Source of the DNA: a virus
DNA: 21,423 bases
Direction: 5' to 3' (one strand)
Virus record (IMG/VR): IMGVR_UViG_3300042898_001876
Span: 1 to 21,423 of that record
This document shows, piece by piece, positions 1 through 6,124 of this stretch; the first letter of the stretch is position 1; each line of letters begins with the position of its first letter. The position numbers and the translations under genes were made by a program. The notes beneath the pieces are model-generated. The model saw only the letters and a program-made list of their open reading frames with translations, did no database searches and was not told the DNA's origin.

Positions 1-68
1 ATGAAAATTACTTATGGGTAAAAGATTTACCTCAAATAGAATATATCCCAATAATATATAAAAAATAG
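1..68 (+). CDS. 3' end of an upstream gene (partial)
   Basis: The reading frame beginning at base 3 is open from the window edge to a TAG at 66-68 and encodes a protein-like C-terminus (ENYLWVKDLPQIEYIPIIYK). The other two forward frames contain only very short ORFs. The gene lies just upstream of the lysis-type genes on the same strand, so a structural or tail-region gene is likely by position. The visible 21 residues do not identify it. Confidence 0.5.
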   Translation, partial: ENYLWVKDLPQIEYIPIIYKK

Positions 69-76
69 ACCTCAAT

Positions 77-271
77 ATGCACTTTAGATTCTTAGACATA
101 TTAGTATCATTAGTAGGCTTCATAGCCTTACTTGAGAAACATAATTTTTTATTTGCCTCCATAGCTTCAATTTGCACAATTATATATTGGATGTATCGTT
201 TCTTTAATTGGATTATTAAAAAAATAACCAATAAGTCAATTGACGAATTTGAGAAAGGGTTGAAAAAATGA
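77..271 (+). CDS. Small membrane protein, possible holin
   Basis: This 64-residue protein has two hydrophobic stretches, about residues 5-20 and 24-46, followed by a basic and charged tail (IIKKITNKSIDEFEKGLKK). That makes a two-helix hairpin with both ends probably on the cytoplasmic side. Its stop overlaps the next start by 4 nt (ATGA at 268-271), so the two are translationally coupled. Position directly before another small membrane protein and an endolysin suggests a holin or antiholin. Holins cannot be recognised reliably from sequence, so the function is inferred from size, topology and neighbours only. Confidence 0.6.
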   Translation: MHFRFLDILVSLVGFIALLEKHNFLFASIASICTIIYWMYRFFNWIIKKITNKSIDEFEKGLKK

Positions 272-468
272 AAAACATATCACTTAGAAATTATTTTGAA
301 CCCACCCCCAAGAATGTCAAGAAATGGTTATTAGCCATTAAATCTATATTAGGTACAATTTCGGGAGCTGCTTACATCAATGGTAAAGAAAAGGTGGCAT
401 TTTGGATATTAGTAAGCGGTGCAGTTATAGATGGATTAGCAAATCTTTTTAATAATGAATCAAATTAG
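268..468 (+). CDS. Small membrane protein, candidate holin
   Basis: A 66-residue protein with a polar N-terminus containing EPTPKNVKKW, a moderately hydrophobic stretch near residues 22-37 and a clear membrane segment near residues 43-61. Its 3' end overlaps the endolysin start by 14 nt. A small membrane protein immediately before and overlapping an endolysin gene is the usual holin arrangement, and the charge pattern (basic between the two segments) fits a two-helix holin. The family was not recognised with certainty. The other candidate is the preceding gene; one may be the holin and the other its regulator. Confidence 0.62.
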   Translation: MKNISLRNYFEPTPKNVKKWLLAIKSILGTISGAAYINGKEKVAFWILVSGAVIDGLANLFNNESN

Positions 469-868
469 CAAACATATAAGTTTAAATGAGGCAATAGAAA
501 GCCCAACAGCATTGAGAATGAATATAGATAATACACCGACTTCGGAAGTGTTATCAAATATGCAATATGTAGCAGAGAATCTATTTGAGCCTATTCGTAA
601 ATGGTATAAAAAACCAATAAAGATTAATTCATTCTTTAGATGTGTTGCTTTAAATAAAGCAGTAAAAGGGTCAGCAAGTTCACAGCACGTTAAAGGAGAA
701 GCAATAGACATTAGCGGAGGAAATAAGATTGAAAATAAAAAGATTTTTGATTATATAGTTTCAAGTGGTTTGGATTTTGACCAATGTATTAATGAATTTA
801 ATTATACATGGGTTCATATTTCACTAAAAAAAGAAAAAAACAGAAAACAAATTTTGACTATTAAATAA
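455..868 (+). CDS. Phage endolysin, peptidase M15-type (zinc DD/LD-carboxypeptidase fold)
   Basis: A 137-residue single-domain protein. It carries the M15 zinc-site pattern: S-x-H-x3-G-x-A-x-D at residues 76-85 (SSQHVKGEAID, giving ligands H78 and D85) and a C-terminal W-V-H-I with H121 as the third ligand. R62 in NSFFRC matches the conserved arginine region of the family. Enzymes of this kind cut the peptide stems of peptidoglycan. There is no signal peptide, so export would depend on a holin, and two candidate holin genes lie immediately upstream and overlap. The length is normal for the M15_3-type phage enzymes common in Bacteroidota phages. Confidence 0.9.
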   Translation: MNQISKHISLNEAIESPTALRMNIDNTPTSEVLSNMQYVAENLFEPIRKWYKKPIKINSFFRCVALNKAVKGSASSQHVKGEAIDISGGNKIENKKIFDYIVSSGLDFDQCINEFNYTWVHISLKKEKNRKQILTIK

Positions 869-881
869 CAATAAATTAAAA

Positions 882-992
882 ATGGAAGTTGAAGAAATAA
901 ATATAATTGAGATACCTTTGATAGAGCCAAATTATTCGGACGAAGATATATATGGAAACTTCAACAACAGATTTAGAAGAAGTAGTTTATGA
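882..992 (+). CDS. Possible 36-residue acidic protein
   Basis: A short ORF starts at an ATG in an A-rich context (TTAAAAATGG), 13 nt after the endolysin stop. It encodes a protein that begins MEVEEINIIEIPLIEPNYSD and overlaps the next gene by 41 nt in another frame. The start context resembles other starts here, and the space would otherwise be an untranslated 83 nt. The large overlap and lack of any recognised similarity keep confidence low. It could be a real small gene or just the leader of the next one. Confidence 0.3.
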   Translation: MEVEEINIIEIPLIEPNYSDEDIYGNFNNRFRRSSL

Positions 993-1176
993 GGAAGCTG
1001 AAACTTTTTCAGAGATTATATCTTCTTCAACTTACGCCTACCAAATGGTTGAAACAATTGATACGGCTATGGTTTCAAATGAAGAAAAAGAAATGATAGC
1101 CGATATAAAACGTATGGCTTTAAAATTAGTTCATTTTTCTTTGAAATCAATTTACGAAGTAAACATAGAAGAATAA
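952..1176 (+). CDS. Acidic 74-residue protein of unknown function
   Basis: The N-terminus is strongly acidic (TDLEEVVYEEAE), and the remainder is predicted to form amphipathic helices. There is no membrane segment, cysteine or known motif. It ends 9 nt before the metallophosphoesterase start and lies between that gene and the endolysin, so it belongs to the late transcript. No upstream ATG in this frame is available because a stop lies at 922-924. I do not recognise the family. Confidence 0.6.
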   Translation: METSTTDLEEVVYEEAETFSEIISSSTYAYQMVETIDTAMVSNEEKEMIADIKRMALKLVHFSLKSIYEVNIEE

Positions 1177-1185
1177 ATAAAAATT

Positions 1186-2181
1186 ATGGCAGGTCAAACA
1201 AGTATTAAATCAGATATTGCAAAGGAATATTTATTAAAGTTCCCAAACACTGCGAATATGACTTTAGCAAAGAAGATTTATGCTGAAAACAAAAGTGTAT
1301 ACAAAGACCTCGAACAAGTTAGAAGTCACATAAGGGCTTTGAAAGGTGTTCAGGGTGTTAGAAACAAACAAGAAAGGCACGTTGAATTTCGGAAACAATT
1401 TGAACTACTAAAAAAAGATTTGCCAAAAGGAGAAACGGATAAAATAGAACCGTACTATTTGCCAAAATCAAACAGCAAAGTATTGATGTTATCTGACATT
1501 CATTTCCCTTATCAAAACGATGATGCTTTGTTTGCTGCATTAGAATATGGAATAGAGAAAGAAATTGATACTATATGGCTTAATGGCGACACAATGGATA
1601 TGTATGCTTTGAGCAGATTTGACAAAGACCCCCGCAAAAGAAACTTTAAATATGAGATAGATTTAACACGCAACTTTCTAAATGGTTTGAGAGCAATGTT
1701 TCCAAAGGCTTTAATTATATTTAAAATGGGAAACCATGAAAATAGATGGGAGGCTTTTTTGAGAAACAAAGCAGTTGAATTATTGGATATGGAAGAATTT
1801 AAACTATCTGTTATTCTTCATTTTAACGAGTTAAATATTCAATTAATTGAAGACAAGCAGATGGGTTATTGTGGTGAGTTAAAAGTATTACACTATCACG
1901 AATTACCATTAAAGAGCGGAGGTGTTAATCCTGCAAGAGCAGTATATTTAAAAACAGGCGAAAGTGTAATCGGAGGTCATTATCACAGAAAATCAGAACA
2001 CGTTGAAAGGACATTAGGGGGTAAATTAGTTAAAGTATATTCAACAGCTTGCCTTTGCGATTTGTTCGCAGGCTATATGCCTTATAATAATTGGTCGCAT
2101 GGCTTTGCGTATATTGAAGTAAAACCGAATGGAGATTATATGGTCGAAAATAAAACTATTATTGACGGGAAAATTTACTAA
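1186..2181 (+). CDS. Calcineurin-like metallophosphoesterase
   Basis: This 331-residue protein shows the full metal-binding set of the family in order: D-x-H at 104-106 (SDIHFP), G-D at 134-135 (NGDTMD), G-N-H-E at 182-185, H236/H238 and G-H-x-H at 264-267 (GHYH). These residues bind a di-metal centre that hydrolyses phosphomonoesters or diesters. The first 95 residues are a separate, basic helical region that may bind nucleic acid. Phage members occur near packaging, lysis or replication genes; some act on DNA or on cyclic nucleotides, but the substrate here cannot be told. The start has the A/T-rich context AAAAATTATGG. Confidence 0.88.
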   Translation: MAGQTSIKSDIAKEYLLKFPNTANMTLAKKIYAENKSVYKDLEQVRSHIRALKGVQGVRNKQERHVEFRKQFELLKKDLPKGETDKIEPYYLPKSNSKVLMLSDIHFPYQNDDALFAALEYGIEKEIDTIWLNGDTMDMYALSRFDKDPRKRNFKYEIDLTRNFLNGLRAMFPKALIIFKMGNHENRWEAFLRNKAVELLDMEEFKLSVILHFNELNIQLIEDKQMGYCGELKVLHYHELPLKSGGVNPARAVYLKTGESVIGGHYHRKSEHVERTLGGKLVKVYSTACLCDLFAGYMPYNNWSHGFAYIEVKPNGDYMVENKTIIDGKIY

Positions 2182-2203
2182 TTAAAAATATCATCATTAA
2201 CCT

Positions 2204-2539
2204 ATGCAACACATGATAACTTTCGCAATATCTAATATTTTAACATTTATGCTTTTAAAATTTATAATGGATGTAATAGCGCATTATGATTTTTTCACTA
2301 AAATTGGTTGGTCATACTTTTGGAGTAGAGCTGCAAAAGAAGCACCTAAAACTAATTGGCTACACAGATACTTCCCGATGTTTTACGATGCGTGGCATTT
2401 TGCAACTTTTTTAGAAGTAATTCAAGTCTGCATACTATTATCAATACCCTGCGATAACATTTATGTATTTCCTGTATTGGTTACAATAGGGTGTATTTTT
2501 TTTAATATCCTTAATGATTGGGCATCGAAGACTAAATAA
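2204..2539 (+). CDS. Membrane protein of unknown function
   Basis: A 111-residue protein with an N-terminal hydrophobic helix (about residues 4-24) and a second long hydrophobic stretch (about 72-104). They are separated by a polar segment rich in aromatic residues and W-x-H/F patterns (RYFPMFYDAWHF). A second in-frame ATG at 2213 could be the true start. It follows the metallophosphoesterase by 22 nt on the same strand and precedes a promoter. A role in lysis or superinfection is possible from position, but nothing in the sequence proves it. Confidence 0.6.
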   Translation: MQHMITFAISNILTFMLLKFIMDVIAHYDFFTKIGWSYFWSRAAKEAPKTNWLHRYFPMFYDAWHFATFLEVIQVCILLSIPCDNIYVFPVLVTIGCIFFNILNDWASKTK

Positions 2540-2564
2540 TTATATTTAATATAATAGCTATTTA

Positions 2565-2578
2565 CCGCAAAAATGCGG
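2565..2578. repeat. Short perfect hairpin in the intergenic region
   Basis: CCGCA-AAAA-TGCGG forms a 5-bp stem with a 4-nt loop between the membrane-protein gene and the promoter. A further ACCGCAA copy lies at 2597-2603. There is no T-tract on either side, so it is not a convincing terminator. It could be an operator or an RNA-processing site. Confidence 0.3.
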
Positions 2579-2606
2579 AGAAAAGCTAACATATTAACCG
2601 CAAGAA

Positions 2607-2641
2607 TTTGTTGGGTTGTTTGCTTTTAGTATCTTTGCTAT
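2607..2641 (+). promoter_or_regulatory. Bacteroidota-type promoter for the spanin-like pair
   Basis: TTTG at 2607-2610, a spacer of exactly 19 nt, then TATCTTTG at 2630-2637 matches the Bacteroidota sigma consensus TTTG-N19-TAnnTTTG without a mismatch. The ATG of the next gene begins 4 nt after the element, so the predicted transcription start coincides with or lies next to the start codon. Confidence 0.75.
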
Positions 2642-2947
2642 ATGAAAGTAACTCACATAGCTATAATAACCGCAATTACTATTTGTGTAATATTTTACTT
2701 CAATACAAAACCGAAGCCAAATAGCTACGATAGGGAGTGGGTAGAGAATATGAGAGATAGCTTTGAGAGATTAGAAAAACAGCATGATACAATATTTAAG
2801 AAACAAGACACATTTATATACCATGAAAGGAAAATATTTATTACTAAAACTATTGCTATTGATAGCCTTAAATTTGACAGCTTATTCAAGTTATGGACAG
2901 AGAAGGCAAGATTCTACCAACCGCTTTGCGATAGCGCAATCTACTAA
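2642..2947 (+). CDS. Single-pass membrane protein, candidate inner-membrane spanin
   Basis: The protein has 101 residues: an N-terminal membrane helix (about residues 5-20), a proline-rich stretch (NTKPKPNS), then a charged, helix-forming region (about 28-95) that could form a coiled coil in the periplasm. This is the i-spanin (Rz) topology. A second gene starts inside it in another frame and continues past its end, as Rz1 does with Rz. There is no good lipobox: the cysteine at ITIC has I at -1. Function is inferred from topology, nested layout and position after the lysis genes. It has its own promoter, with almost no leader. Confidence 0.55.
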   Translation: MKVTHIAIITAITICVIFYFNTKPKPNSYDREWVENMRDSFERLEKQHDTIFKKQDTFIYHERKIFITKTIAIDSLKFDSLFKLWTEKARFYQPLCDSAIY

Positions 2948-3191
2948 ATGTTTTTATGAAATAAAGTATTGGCGCATGAAAGATAGCATAACAGCCATAA
3001 AGTTACTTTATTTGCAACAAGACAAATTAAATTACAAAGTATTGGCTGATACGCTTCGATACGAAAATATTCGATTAGGTGTAGTTAACGAAAAGTTAGT
3101 AGCTAAAAATGCTTCTCATAAAACTACTATTCGTTGGTTATGGATAGCAGTAATAGGAGAAGCAATTGTTATTGTATTGTTGAAACTTTAG
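2823..3191 (+). CDS. Exported protein with C-terminal membrane anchor, candidate spanin partner
   Basis: The start at 2823 is chosen because it gives a clean signal peptide (MKGKYLLLKLLLLIALNLTA, probable cut near SYG-Q). An ATG at 2784 would put a charged extension before it. The 122-residue product then has a coiled-coil-like region (about 45-95) and a C-terminal membrane helix (about 100-120). The first 125 nt overlap the preceding gene in a different frame. There is no lipobox cysteine, so a classical outer-membrane Rz1 lipoprotein is not supported. The stop overlaps the stop of the convergent gene by 4 nt. Confidence 0.55.
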   Translation: MKGKYLLLKLLLLIALNLTAYSSYGQRRQDSTNRFAIAQSTKCFYEIKYWRMKDSITAIKLLYLQQDKLNYKVLADTLRYENIRLGVVNEKLVAKNASHKTTIRWLWIAVIGEAIVIVLLKL

Positions 3192-3463
3192 AAGGGCATT
3201 TCAAATATATTAGTAGCAAATACCATAATACATTTTTTCTTTAATTGATTTAATTTTGATACTGAAAGAGGTTTCCCATTAATTTTAATAACTTTACATC
3301 TTCCACTCACATAAGTTGATATAGGTTTTAATTTGTATCCAATTTTTTTAAAAACTTTTTCATTTTCAAATACATAATTAGTGTTAGGTAAATAATGAGT
3401 TATTATTACAAAATCACAATTAATTATTGTGTTTTTTGGTATAGCTGAAATGTTCGTTATCAT
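3188..3463 (-). CDS. Unknown 91-residue protein downstream of the integrase
   Basis: A basic protein without membrane segments or recognised motifs. Its first 44 nt overlap the 3' end of the integrase gene in another frame, and no downstream ATG gives a sensible shorter form. Co-transcription with the integrase is very likely. By position it could be a recombination accessory factor, but it lacks a visible HTH or excisionase pattern. The middle (KLKPISTYVSGRCKVIKING) looks beta-rich. Confidence 0.5.
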   Translation of the reverse strand: MITNISAIPKNTIINCDFVIITHYLPNTNYVFENEKVFKKIGYKLKPISTYVSGRCKVIKINGKPLSVSKLNQLKKKCIMVFATNIFEMPF

Positions 3464-4280
3464 TTTTTAAAATTATAGAGCATAAAGGACTTTCAATTTG
3501 AGTAATGTCAGTATCAATAATTTTTATATAATTAGCAGTGGTGTTTATATTTTTATGCCCTGCTAATTTCTGTACGCTTCTTAAATCAACTCCATTTTTT
3601 ATTAATTGGGTCAGGCAACTATGTCTCATAGAGTGGGATGATATGTTTTTACTAAAAGGAATTGCAGCTTTCTTTATAATACATTGAACGCTTTTTACTG
3701 AATACTTTTCGCCTTTTGCGCCCTCAAACAAATATTCTTTTACCTTATATTCACGATAGTAGTCCCTTAAAAGTTCAAGTAAACTAGAATCTAACATTGT
3801 TATTCTGTCAACTTTGCCTTTGCCATTTCGGATATTTATTTTATTGTTATTAGAATCAATATCTTTTATTTTTAAGTTGACAACTTCACTTACCCTAAGA
3901 GCGCACGAATACATTAAACAGATAATAGCCTTATGTTTTAGGTTAGCAGTATTTGTTATCATGCTTTGTACCTCTTCAATAGATAATATATCAGGCTGTT
4001 TTTGTTCGACTTTTGGTCGTGGCAATATCTTGTGGTCAAAATCTCTATCAAAACACAATCTAAAATATGTTTTAAATGAATTAATTATGCTCATTTTTGT
4101 AGATGATGACAAATGTTTATTTTTAAGTAAATATCCTCGAATATCAGTTTCGTTTATATTTTCAGGCTCTTTTTTAATAAACTTAGAGCATTGAATAATA
4201 CTTGAATTGTACATTTTTATTGTACTTGAACTAAAATTTTTTAAATACATCAGTTCGTTAAAGTTTGTGATTGAATCCAT
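3420..4280 (-). CDS. int: Tyrosine recombinase (phage integrase, XerC/D-like)
   Basis: This 286-residue protein has the standard two-domain layout: a SAM-like core-binding domain at about residues 5-90 and a catalytic domain at about 95-270. Catalytic residues are R129 (CALRVSEV), a beta-hairpin lysine near 154-156, H216-x-x-R219 (HSMRH), H242 (LAGHKN) and nucleophile Y251 (TTANYIKI). It would cut and join DNA at att sites to integrate and excise the element. The length is typical of Xer-like integrases. There is no inserted I2 helix between the two halves of the catalytic domain, so it is not an integron IntI. The gene starts 4 nt after a promoter element, and repeats lie just upstream. Confidence 0.93.
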   Translation of the reverse strand: MDSITNFNELMYLKNFSSSTIKMYNSSIIQCSKFIKKEPENINETDIRGYLLKNKHLSSSTKMSIINSFKTYFRLCFDRDFDHKILPRPKVEQKQPDILSIEEVQSMITNTANLKHKAIICLMYSCALRVSEVVNLKIKDIDSNNNKINIRNGKGKVDRITMLDSSLLELLRDYYREYKVKEYLFEGAKGEKYSVKSVQCIIKKAAIPFSKNISSHSMRHSCLTQLIKNGVDLRSVQKLAGHKNINTTANYIKIIDTDITQIESPLCSIILKNDNEHFSYTKKHNN

Positions 4281-4284
4281 AATG

Positions 4285-4313
4285 CAAATATAAACATTTT
4301 ATTTGATATACGC
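4285..4313 (-). promoter_or_regulatory. Promoter of the integrase gene
   Basis: On the minus strand TATATTTG (4285-4292) fits TAnnTTTG. A TTG-containing element (TTGC or GTTG, around 4312-4316) lies 19-20 nt further upstream and fits the TTG form described for Flavobacterium promoters. The ATG begins 4 nt downstream, which predicts an RNA with no, or almost no, 5' leader. The -33 element lies inside the 9-bp repeat at 4307-4315, so a protein bound there would block transcription. Confidence 0.6.
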
Positions 4314-4343
4314 AACTATTCGTAATATATTAGTTATACGCAA
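4307..4343. repeat. Direct and inverted repeats beside the integrase gene (possible recombinase or operator site)
   Basis: TATACGCAA occurs at 4307-4315 and again at 4335-4343, a 28-bp period. Inside, AACTA (4314-4318) and TAGTT (4331-4335) form an inverted repeat with a 12-bp gap. Tyrosine recombinase core sites are short inverted repeats with small spacers, and attP usually lies near int. This is therefore a candidate attP core or an autoregulatory operator. The right copy also forms the boundary of the methyltransferase unit. Confidence 0.4.
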
Positions 4344-4346
4344 GCA

Positions 4347-5132
4347 CTACATTTCGTTTCCAAAGAGAGTTTGCGTTTCAAATTTTTTATTAAAATCTCC
4401 CACCCTCTTTAAAATCATATCATAATACTTTTGTTCTTTTTCCATTACAATAAATTGGCGTTTCGTATTTAAACAAGCTATTGCAGTCGTTCCGCTTCCA
4501 GCAGTATTGTCTAATACTAATTCTCCTTCATTGGTGTAGGTTTTAATTAAGTGTTCAAATAAAGGAACAGGTTTTACAGTTGGATGTTTTATGCTACCTC
4601 TTGCACCAGTTGTAATATTTATAACTGTTCCAATCATTCTGTCTTTATTTGCATAATCAAAAGAGCCATCTTTCATTCCAAATTTATGTTCTGAATTGTT
4701 TATGTAATTTACAGGATATTTAGCCCTTGAATAACCAGTTCCTTTTCTGCTTTCAAATTGTTTATTGTATGTTGGCGTTTTGGTATAAAATACACAAATT
4801 GTTTCGTGGTATCTTAATGGTTTAATATTGCCATTTCCAAAGTCGGCAGGTTTGTCTTTGCACCACACCATATCATACTTAAACAATTTTCTATTGCTCA
4901 ATATTAGTTCTGTTGTAAATGGTTGCGTTCCAAACAATAAAATCGCCCCATTTGGCTTAATAATCCTTTCGTATTGCTCCCATAGTTTGTCAAATGGAAT
5001 TATCGTGTCCCATTTACAAGCCGTAGTTCCATAAGGTAAATCGCAAAGTATCATATCAATACTTCCGTTTGGTATATCCTTCATAAGTTCCAAACAATCA
5101 CCTAATAATATTTCTTTTTTGCCCTCGCTCAT
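4347..5132 (-). CDS. DNA methyltransferase, N6_N4_Mtase family (probable adenine N6)
   Basis: A 261-residue class-beta enzyme, with the catalytic motif before the cofactor motif. DLPY at residues 31-34 is the catalytic motif IV, a D-x-P-Y form usual in N6-adenine enzymes. HPTVKP at 183-188 and DNTAGSGTT at 208-216 make the AdoMet-binding motif I. It transfers methyl from AdoMet to DNA. No restriction endonuclease lies nearby, so self-protection against host restriction is the likely role. It shares its last six residues (LFGNEM) and its leader with the next methyltransferase gene, although the rest of the protein is different. It sits in a unit bounded by attC-like repeats. Confidence 0.9.
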   Translation of the reverse strand: MSEGKKEILLGDCLELMKDIPNGSIDMILCDLPYGTTACKWDTIIPFDKLWEQYERIIKPNGAILLFGTQPFTTELILSNRKLFKYDMVWCKDKPADFGNGNIKPLRYHETICVFYTKTPTYNKQFESRKGTGYSRAKYPVNYINNSEHKFGMKDGSFDYANKDRMIGTVINITTGARGSIKHPTVKPVPLFEHLIKTYTNEGELVLDNTAGSGTTAIACLNTKRQFIVMEKEQKYYDMILKRVGDFNKKFETQTLFGNEM

Positions 5133-5193
5133 TTTAATAAAAAATTTGTTTCGTGTTTCAATTTAAGTTTATCGCTTAATAATCCGTGCCAGC

Positions 5194-5294
5194 GTATAAC
5201 AGCGGCTTTGTGCTATTTGCCCCATCAACATTTGTGGTAACTTGAAACTTTGTGCAAAGGGCAAACAGACACAAAGCCGCAAAACGTTATAAGC
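5194..5294 (-). repeat. attC-like palindromic element 1
   Basis: The element forms nested stems: TATAAC (5195-5200) with GTTATA (5286-5291); an 11-bp perfect stem at 5202-5212 (GCGGCTTTGTG) with 5270-5280; a 3/4-nt internal loop; then TTTGCCC (5216-5222) with GGGCAAA (5259-5265). The two sides are asymmetric: 1 nt (A) separates the outer and main stems on the left and 5 nt (AAAAC) on the right. This matches the plan of integron attC sites: inverted core sites ending AAC and starting GTT, extrahelical bases, and a stem that is conserved in shape rather than sequence. On the minus strand it follows the stop of the second methyltransferase directly. It fills the intergenic space. Confidence 0.6.
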
Positions 5295-5299
5295 AAGTG

Positions 5300-6025
5300 C
5301 TACATTTCGTTTCCAAATAGAGTTCCTGCTTGTAATTCTTTTTCTTTTCTTTTTTCTCCCACCTTTTCTAAAATGGTATTTTCTTTTTCTTTATCAATTT
5401 CTGAAATTATACAATCAATTCCATTCTGCTTACATACTTTCATTGTCGTTCCACTTCCTCCAAAGGGGTCATAAACTACATTCGGTTTGTTAGGTATTGC
5501 ATCAAGTATGTTTTGCACAATTCCATCAGGCATTACTGCTATATGGTTTTGGTCTTTTCTTTGGTGTGTTGGTACTAATCTCCATACATCAGATAAAGAA
5601 TTTTTATTTAGCAACTTTACTTTTGGATTTTTAGTTAACCAGTAAATCCTTTCTGAAAATGGAAAGAAGCGTATTTTATCGCAATTAGCACTTTTACCCA
5701 TATCCCAAGTAATTTCTTGCTTAATCACAAAATCGGTTTTTAAAATCCATTCCATTGGGTGTATTGCTTTCCCATCTTTAATTCTTACTTTATGGTTATA
5801 AAACATACTTCCATTTTCAGAAAGCACTCTATGACATTCATTCAATACTTCAATTTGCCAATTTTGATAATCAGGTTCTTTCATATCATTATTGGCATAG
5901 CTTCCAAATTGCAATCTGTTACTGTGCATTTTGCCTATGTTGTAAGGCGGTGAAGTAATAATCAAATCAATACTATTATCTTCAAATCGTTTTAGCGTTT
6001 CTTCGCAAGGTTCTAAATATATCAT
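5300..6025 (-). CDS. DNA methyltransferase, N6_N4_Mtase family (SPPY type)
   Basis: A 241-residue class-beta enzyme. SPPY at residues 25-28 is the catalytic motif; S-P-P-Y is commonest in N4-cytosine enzymes but also occurs in some adenine ones. DPFGGSGTT at 186-194 is the AdoMet site. It differs clearly from the neighbouring methyltransferase in sequence, apart from an identical C-terminus (TLFGNEM), which comes from an 18-nt identical stretch at the end of both genes. No cognate endonuclease is visible. It is probably an anti-restriction or epigenetic enzyme carried as a repeat-bounded unit. Confidence 0.9.
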   Translation of the reverse strand: MIYLEPCEETLKRFEDNSIDLIITSPPYNIGKMHSNRLQFGSYANNDMKEPDYQNWQIEVLNECHRVLSENGSMFYNHKVRIKDGKAIHPMEWILKTDFVIKQEITWDMGKSANCDKIRFFPFSERIYWLTKNPKVKLLNKNSLSDVWRLVPTHQRKDQNHIAVMPDGIVQNILDAIPNKPNVVYDPFGGSGTTMKVCKQNGIDCIISEIDKEKENTILEKVGEKRKEKELQAGTLFGNEM

Positions 6026-6124
6026 TCTACTTTATTTTAAATTTTATTTTTGCCACCGCACAAAAAAGAAAAGAAAAGGTGTTCGTCTTTCAAATCAAGT
6101 TCTGTGCTATAAATCCGCACCAGC

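Noticed and set aside
882-1176. Programmed frameshift joining the 36-residue ORF to the following acidic gene
   Set aside because: No slippery heptamer or downstream stem was seen in the overlap, and the second gene has its own ATG.
2565-2578. Hairpin read as a rho-independent terminator
   Set aside because: The stem is only 5 bp and no T-tract follows on either strand.
3814-4194. 126-codon plus-strand ORF
   Set aside because: It is antisense to the integrase catalytic domain; the integrase residues are intact and explain the open frame.
3420-4280. Recombinase as an integron IntI
   Set aside because: The segment between the catalytic lysine and the HxxR box is short and ordinary (RDYYREYKVKEYLFEG), so the extra I2 region of IntI is absent.
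4347-5320. C-terminal LFGNEM of both methyltransferases as a beta-clamp binding motif
   Set aside because: The expected Q at the right spacing (QxxLF) is missing in both proteins, and the shared DNA flanks explain the identity better.
5250-5474. 74-codon plus-strand ORF
   Set aside because: It runs antisense through the palindrome and the methyltransferase 3' end, which explain the sequence.
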